Shown piece by piece: positions 6,471 to 9,318 of a stretch of DNA of 9,318 nucleotides. Each line of letters begins with the position of its first letter. Position 1 is the stretch's first letter. The position numbers and the translations under genes are program-made. Source of the stretch: an uncultured Mycoplasmatota bacterium (lineage in GTDB: Bacteria; Bacillota_I; Bacilli_A; RF39; UBA660); contig USIB01000049.1 in assembly GCA_900554615.1 (NCBI GenBank), forward strand, positions 1 to 9,318. Reading direction: 5' to 3'. The notes under the pieces were generated by a model that saw only the letters and a list, made by a program, of their open reading frames with translations, was not told the DNA's origin and did not search any database.

Positions 6471-6577
6471 GAAAATGTTCTCGCTCCTGGATGGTGCGAG
6501 TAATAAATTATTCCAGGCGACAATGTTTCTCGCTCTCGGGTGGTGCGAGTAATAAGTTATCCCGAACGAAAATGTTT
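6471..6577 (+). repeat. Pseudoknot repeats B1 and B2 with partial third
   Basis: Unit B1 (6471-6518): stem 1 CTCGC (6480-6484) with GCGAG (6496-6500); loop bases CCTGGA (6486-6491) pair with TCCAGG (6512-6517). Unit B2 (6519-6567): stem 1 CTCGC (6529-6533) with GCGAG (6545-6549); TCGGG (6536-6540) pairs with CCCGA (6561-6565). The partial unit is GAAAATGTTT (6568-6577). The linker TAATAA and the GGTG before GCGAG are shared by both. Confidence 0.82.
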
Positions 6578-6610
6578 GAAAACTCTTACTTTAAAGTAGA
6601 GTTTTCTTTT
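6578..6610 (+). terminator. Terminator between antitoxin RNA B and toxin
   Basis: GAAAACTCT (6578-6586) pairs with AGAGTTTTC (6598-6606); after one bulged T, ACT/AGT extends the stem to a TTAA loop, and T6607-6610 follows. It is the dose-setting attenuator expected in type III TA loci. Confidence 0.82.
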
Positions 6611-6646
6611 AATTTATGGTAAAATTGTACTAAGGAGGTTGATAAA

Positions 6647-7111
6647 ATGAAAGTACAAACTGGGTATATATATCATATTAAAGATGAGTTTTTTGATAAA
6701 ATAAACGATAAAAGTCTAATGACAAATCATGAAAATGGCCATGCTAGACCAACATATTTTACCATAAAAGATAAAGATATATTATGGTTTATACCATTAA
6801 GCAGTAAAGTTAAAAAATATGAAAAAATAGTTGATAATAAAATGAAAAGATATGGTCGCTGTGATACCATTCTTATTAGAGAAGTTCTAGGTAAAGATGC
6901 TGCTATTCTATTGCAAAATGCCTTTCCAACATTAGAAAAATATATAGACCATCCACATCTACTTGAAAATGGTAAACCAGCAAAAGTAGTTGAAACACTT
7001 AAGGAGGAAATACTACAAAACTTTGAGTACTTATTAAAGTTAAAGTCTAAAGGAGTTAATCTTTTCTTTACAGATATAGATAAAATAAAAGAAAAACTAA
7101 CAGAAAAATAA
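6647..7111 (+). CDS. cptN: Type III toxin, CptN/ToxN/AbiQ-family endoribonuclease
   Basis: A 154-aa toxin, the usual length for the family. Recognisable blocks are GYIYHIKDEFFD (6-17), RPTYF (34-38), the core IPLSSK (49-54) corresponding to the PLTSxK-type active-site segment of ToxN, CDTILI (72-77), and NAFPTLEKYI (91-100). It is predicted to cleave mRNA and its own antitoxin precursor, and to be held inactive in a closed protein-RNA assembly. Such systems are known to act in plasmid maintenance and phage abortive infection. The start is ATG with a very strong TAAGGAGGT at 6631-6639. The upstream pseudoknot arrays strongly support the assignment; CptIN rather than ToxIN or TenpIN is chosen from the protein blocks and the two-unit array, with moderate certainty. 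Confidence 0.85.
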   Translation: MKVQTGYIYHIKDEFFDKINDKSLMTNHENGHARPTYFTIKDKDILWFIPLSSKVKKYEKIVDNKMKRYGRCDTILIREVLGKDAAILLQNAFPTLEKYIDHPHLLENGKPAKVVETLKEEILQNFEYLLKLKSKGVNLFFTDIDKIKEKLTEK

Positions 7112-7143
7112 AGAGAAAAATAATCAAATATTCTTCTCTTTTT
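7110..7143 (+). terminator. Intrinsic terminator after the toxin gene
   Basis: AAAGAGAA (7110-7117) pairs with TTCTCTTT (7134-7141), with AATA/TATT continuing the stem inside one mismatch, ending in a T run at 7139-7143. It overlaps the toxin stop codon. Confidence 0.75.
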
Positions 7144-7183
7144 CTATATCCATATTACCATAAAATAGGCAAAAAATCAAGAC

Positions 7184-7212
7184 TTGTATTTTAACAAAAT
7201 ATATAGTATTAA
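7184..7212 (+). promoter_or_regulatory. Probable promoter of the methyltransferase gene
   Basis: TTGTAT (7184-7189), a 17-nt spacer and TATTAA (7207-7212), 20 nt before the ATG. The spacing is ideal but both boxes are imperfect and the surroundings are AT-rich, so confidence is limited. Confidence 0.45.
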
Positions 7213-7231
7213 ATATATGGAGGGATAAAAT

Positions 7232-8104
7232 ATGAATAAAAATATGACGGCTCTAGTAAGTCTATTTGCTAGAGTATATCACACAAAAAATAGCAATATC
7301 AAAATATATAATGATATATATGGAGAGAAAATATTAACCAAAGAAGAGTATATTAGTATTTATAATAGTATGAAACAGGGTATAAAATACTTTAATAAAG
7401 ATTTTGTAGGAGATAATCCAGTAGAGTATATAGTAAATAATAATTTAGCACCATCAGTATTAGCTAGATCTATATATAATGAAGATAAATTACAAAGAGA
7501 AATAAAGTTAGGAGGCAAACAGTATCTAATACTAGCAAGTGGTTATGATGCGTCAGCATATAAAGTAAATAATAAAATAAAAGTATTTGAATTAGATAAA
7601 GAAGAAATAATAAAGGATAAACAAAAAAGATTAAAAGATAATAATATAAATATAGATAATGTAACCTTTATAGAAGTAGATTTCAATAATAATTGGATAG
7701 ATAAGTTACTTACAAGTAATTTTGATAAAGATAAAAAGACTCATGTATCACTACTGGGAATAAGTTATTATCTAGATAAAGAAGTATTTAAAAATACTAT
7801 TAAAATAATATCTAATATTATACCTAGTGGTAGTACTATTGTCTTTGATTATCCAAATAATGATGAAACAGAAAAAGAAGAAGTAAATAAAAATCTTGCT
7901 AAAGAAGCAAATGAAGAGATGAAAAGTACTTATACTAAGAAAGATATATTAGATATAAGTGAAGAATCAAATACCCTAATATATGAACATTTAAATTATC
8001 AAGATATCAATAATACATACTTTTATAACTATAATACCATTAATCCAAATAATAAAATAATAGCCACTAAAGGAGTATCTTATGTAATGTTAGTAAAAAA
8101 ATAG
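7232..8104 (+). CDS. Leucine-carboxyl-methyltransferase-family SAM-dependent methyltransferase
   Basis: A 290-aa protein of the LCM/PPM (TIGR00027-like) class I methyltransferases, full length for bacterial members. The SAM-binding motif I reads LILASGYDASAY (99-110), in place of the more usual LGAGLDTRAYR. It is followed by VFELDK (118-123, ribose-binding acidic strand), VTFIEVDFNNNW (144-155), and LLGISYYLD (174-182), equivalent to the E-G-v-x-Y-L block of the family. Bacterial members methylate mostly unknown small-molecule or protein carboxylates; the substrate cannot be read here. The start is ATG with TGGAGGG at 7218-7224. It precedes ogt-tag by 40 nt, but those genes have their own extended -10, so shared function with DNA repair is not implied. 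Confidence 0.82.
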   Translation: MNKNMTALVSLFARVYHTKNSNIKIYNDIYGEKILTKEEYISIYNSMKQGIKYFNKDFVGDNPVEYIVNNNLAPSVLARSIYNEDKLQREIKLGGKQYLILASGYDASAYKVNNKIKVFELDKEEIIKDKQKRLKDNNINIDNVTFIEVDFNNNWIDKLLTSNFDKDKKTHVSLLGISYYLDKEVFKNTIKIISNIIPSGSTIVFDYPNNDETEKEEVNKNLAKEANEEMKSTYTKKDILDISEESNTLIYEHLNYQDINNTYFYNYNTINPNNKIIATKGVSYVMLVKK

Positions 8105-8114
8105 AGGGTAAGTA

Positions 8115-8123
8115 TGTTATAAT
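8115..8123 (+). promoter_or_regulatory. Extended -10 promoter of the ogt-tag pair
   Basis: TG-T-TATAAT (8115-8123) is a perfect extended -10 in the 40-nt gap before ogt; no convincing -35 is seen. It would give a leader of roughly 15 nt and allow the two repair genes to be expressed apart from the methyltransferase gene. Confidence 0.5.
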
Positions 8124-8144
8124 AATTAATGAAGTGAGGTATAT

Positions 8145-8681
8145 ATGTATATAGCAAGATATAAAACAAGGGATAAGATAGATGATATATTACTTACTAG
8201 TGATGGCAAATATTTAACAGGATTATATTTTGAAAGTTCACCAGATAGTAGGAGACATACTAGTACTTATGTAGAGAAGAACTTACCGATATTTGAAGAG
8301 ACTAAGAGATGGTTAGATATCTATTTTAGTGATAAAGAGCCTAGGTTTACTCCTGAATATAAAATAGATTATAAGTCAGACTTTCAAAAAGAGGTTACCG
8401 ATATTATGAATAAAATACCTTATGGAGAGATAGTTACTTATGGAGATATAGCCAAGGAAATAGCGGCTAATCACCATATTAAGAGAATGTCTGCACAGGC
8501 TGTTGGAGGCTCAGTTGGGAGAAATCCTATCTGTATAATTGTTCCCTGTCATAGGGTGGTGGGTGCCTCTAATAACTTAACAGGCTATGGAGGAGGCATT
8601 AAAAATAAAATAGCCCTCCTAGAAATAGAAGGCCATAACCTAGAAAAGTATAAACTACCAAAGGAGAAGAAACATGAATAG
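8145..8681 (+). CDS. ogt: Methylated-DNA-[protein]-cysteine S-methyltransferase
   Basis: A 178-aa suicide repair enzyme that moves the alkyl group of O6-alkylguanine (and O4-alkylthymine) in DNA onto its own cysteine. The active-site motif is IVPCHRVVG (132-140) with acceptor Cys135. The DNA-binding helix-turn-helix region includes IPYGEIVTYGDIA (91-103) and MSAQAVGGSVGRNP (115-128); Gln118 stands where the human enzyme has its Arg finger. Residues 1-75 form the variable N-terminal domain. LTGYGGG and ALLEIEG (145-163) complete the family pattern. The start is ATG with GTGAGG at 8134-8139. Its 3' end overlaps the next gene by 8 nt, so the two alkylation-repair genes are translated together. 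Confidence 0.93.
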   Translation: MYIARYKTRDKIDDILLTSDGKYLTGLYFESSPDSRRHTSTYVEKNLPIFEETKRWLDIYFSDKEPRFTPEYKIDYKSDFQKEVTDIMNKIPYGEIVTYGDIAKEIAANHHIKRMSAQAVGGSVGRNPICIIVPCHRVVGASNNLTGYGGGIKNKIALLEIEGHNLEKYKLPKEKKHE

Positions 8682-9228
8682 ATGTAAGTGGTGTAATTTA
8701 AATAATCCTAAGTATATAGATTACCATGATAATGAGTGGGGAGTATTAAATCTAGATGATACTTATCTATTAGAAATGCTCATTTTGGAATCATTCCAAG
8801 CTGGATTATCTTGGGAATGTGTTCTAAATAAAAGGGAGGCTTTTAGACTAGCCTATGACAATTTTAATATAGATAAAATATGCAATTATACTGAAGATAA
8901 AATAAGGCAGCTTGAAGAAAATAAAGATATCATAAGAAATAAATTAAAGATAAAGGCTAGTATAAATAATACTAAGATATTTAAAAAAATTAAAGAAGAG
9001 TATGGAAGTTTTAAGAGTTATCTTTTAACATTTACAGATAATAAAATATATTACGAAATAAATAAAGTAAGTTCAGAATTATCCGATAAAATATCTAAAG
9101 ATTTACGAAAAAGAGGTATGACATTTGTAGGTACTACCATAATATACTCATATCTTCAAGCAGTAGGAATAATATATTCGCATGATAAAGACTGCTATTT
9201 ATATAGAAAGGAAGAAGAAAATGAATAA
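8674..9228 (+). CDS. tag: 3-methyladenine DNA glycosylase I
   Basis: A 184-aa base-excision-repair enzyme that removes 3-methyladenine from alkylated DNA. Family blocks are complete: RCKWC (3-7), YIDYHDNEWG (14-23), LESFQAGLSWECVLNKRE (38-55), IIRNKLKIKASINN (86-99) and YGSF (110-113). The zinc ligands of the E. coli enzyme (Cys4, His17, His175, Cys179) have counterparts Cys4, His18, His170 and Cys174. The length is normal. The ATG at 8674 lies within the end of ogt (8-nt overlap), with AAGGAG at 8661-8666. Pairing ogt with tag covers the two main cytotoxic and mutagenic methyl lesions. No Ada-type regulator is seen in the window. Confidence 0.94.
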   Translation: MNRCKWCNLNNPKYIDYHDNEWGVLNLDDTYLLEMLILESFQAGLSWECVLNKREAFRLAYDNFNIDKICNYTEDKIRQLEENKDIIRNKLKIKASINNTKIFKKIKEEYGSFKSYLLTFTDNKIYYEINKVSSELSDKISKDLRKRGMTFVGTTIIYSYLQAVGIIYSHDKDCYLYRKEEENE

Positions 9229-9234
9229 AGAATT

Positions 9235-9264
9235 AGAAGAATATTAATAAATATTTCTTCTCTT
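9235..9264 (+). terminator. Probable terminator of ogt-tag
   Basis: AGAAGAATATT (9235-9245) pairs with AATATTTCTTCT (9250-9261) over 11 bp with one bulged T and a 4-nt loop. Only a weak T-rich tail (CTCTT) follows, so it may be leaky. It begins 7 nt after the tag stop codon. Confidence 0.6.
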
Positions 9265-9268
9265 AATT

Positions 9269-9318
9269 CCTTCCAAGCCATAAGTCTTGGAAGGTGTAAG
9301 TGAGCCAAAAATATTTGT
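9269..9318 (+). repeat. Twin-hairpin repeat, copy B (cut off by the window end)
   Basis: Hairpin 1 has perfect 9-bp arms CCTTCCAAG (9269-9277) and CTTGGAAGG (9286-9294) around CCATAAGT. The left half of hairpin 2 begins at once: arm TGTAAGTGAG (9295-9304), then C, an inner CAAA/TTTG stem around AATA (9306-9317), and T9318. Hairpin 1 is shorter than in copy A, but the AAG-CC...AAGTCTT core, the abutting hairpins, the 10-nt second arm and the C.T mismatch match copy A at 4810-4874. No T tract follows hairpin 1. Confidence 0.55.

Larger units (their letters stand above)
6448..6610 (+). ncRNA. cptI: Type III antitoxin RNA, array B (cognate to the toxin)
   Basis: A predicted RNA of about 160 nt directly upstream of the CptN/ToxN-family gene. 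It consists of a 5' hairpin, two pseudoknot units, a partial unit and a terminator 37 nt before the toxin start. This is the classical type III layout: the terminator lets only a fraction of transcripts read through into the toxin, keeping antitoxin units in excess. Units begin GAAAATG, GACAATG and GAAAATG; A-rich unit boundaries are where toxins of this superfamily are known to cut their precursor, though the exact cut site here is inference. Confidence 0.83.

Noticed and set aside
6196..6577. Tandem pseudoknots with terminators upstream of a gene could be a tandem riboswitch.
   Set aside because: Each array has its own promoter, the first controls no gene, no known aptamer fits, and the downstream protein matches a type III toxin, for which such repeats are the antitoxin.
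6196..6577. Four spaced repeat units could suggest a small CRISPR array.
   Set aside because: The units are contiguous with no spacers, contain internal pseudoknots, and lie between promoters and terminators.
6617..6625. TGG-TAAAAT just before the toxin gene could be an extended -10 giving the toxin its own promoter.
   Set aside because: The box is weak and lacks a -35. Read-through from the array B promoter is the known arrangement for type III loci.
9221..9247. ATG overlapping the tag stop codon opens an 8-codon frame with an AGGAAG upstream.
   Set aside because: Too short to support as a gene, and it runs into the terminator stem; it may be chance or a worn-down third gene.

Overview
The window is strongly AT-rich. 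Every gene lies on the + strand, with strong AGGAGG-type ribosome binding sites and many short intrinsic terminators. Trp is written TGG throughout, and no reading frame stops at TGA (9 TAA, 4 TAG). Together with the protein families present (XRE-membrane regulator, WxL and collagen-like proteins, CsaA, RhuM remnant, CptIN), this suggests a low-GC Firmicute using the standard code, perhaps an uncultured gut Bacilli or Clostridia lineage. The species cannot be named from the sequence.

Layout. (1) 66-977: a membrane-anchored XRE regulator with a good promoter and a palindrome over its -35 box, then a small two-helix membrane protein and a terminator. (2) 1045-4801: a surface-protein cluster of a BclA-like collagen-triplet protein, a 618-aa beta-helix/Ig/WxL protein, a small unknown protein and a CnaB-like protein. 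None shows an N-terminal Sec signal. (3) 4810-4874: a tandem pair of hairpins, partly repeated at 9269-9318, followed by a RhuM-family prophage-type pseudogene (about 4935-5318). (4) 5407-6103: csaA and a small unknown gene. (5) 6138-7143: a type III toxin-antitoxin locus with a CptN/ToxN-family RNase and, unusually, two complete promoter-antitoxin RNA-terminator cassettes upstream of it. (6) 7184-9264: an LCM-family methyltransferase, then an overlapping ogt-tag pair for alkylation repair.

The most notable system is the type III TA locus. Two paralogous small-RNA genes lie in tandem. Each has a sigma-A-type promoter, two 48-51 nt H-type pseudoknot units plus a short partial third unit, and an intrinsic terminator. 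Only the second is directly coupled to the toxin. In all four units the pseudoknot stem differs in sequence but still pairs, so both arrays look maintained rather than decayed. The first may be an extra dose of antitoxin, or an orphan with another specificity.

The second notable signal is the twin-hairpin repeat. Its outer stems differ between copies but still pair, while a C.U mismatch and loop-proximal bases are kept, and the second copy runs off the right edge. That makes a direct prediction for the next bases. The known repair and housekeeping genes are ordinary. All functions are read from sequence motifs without database searches.
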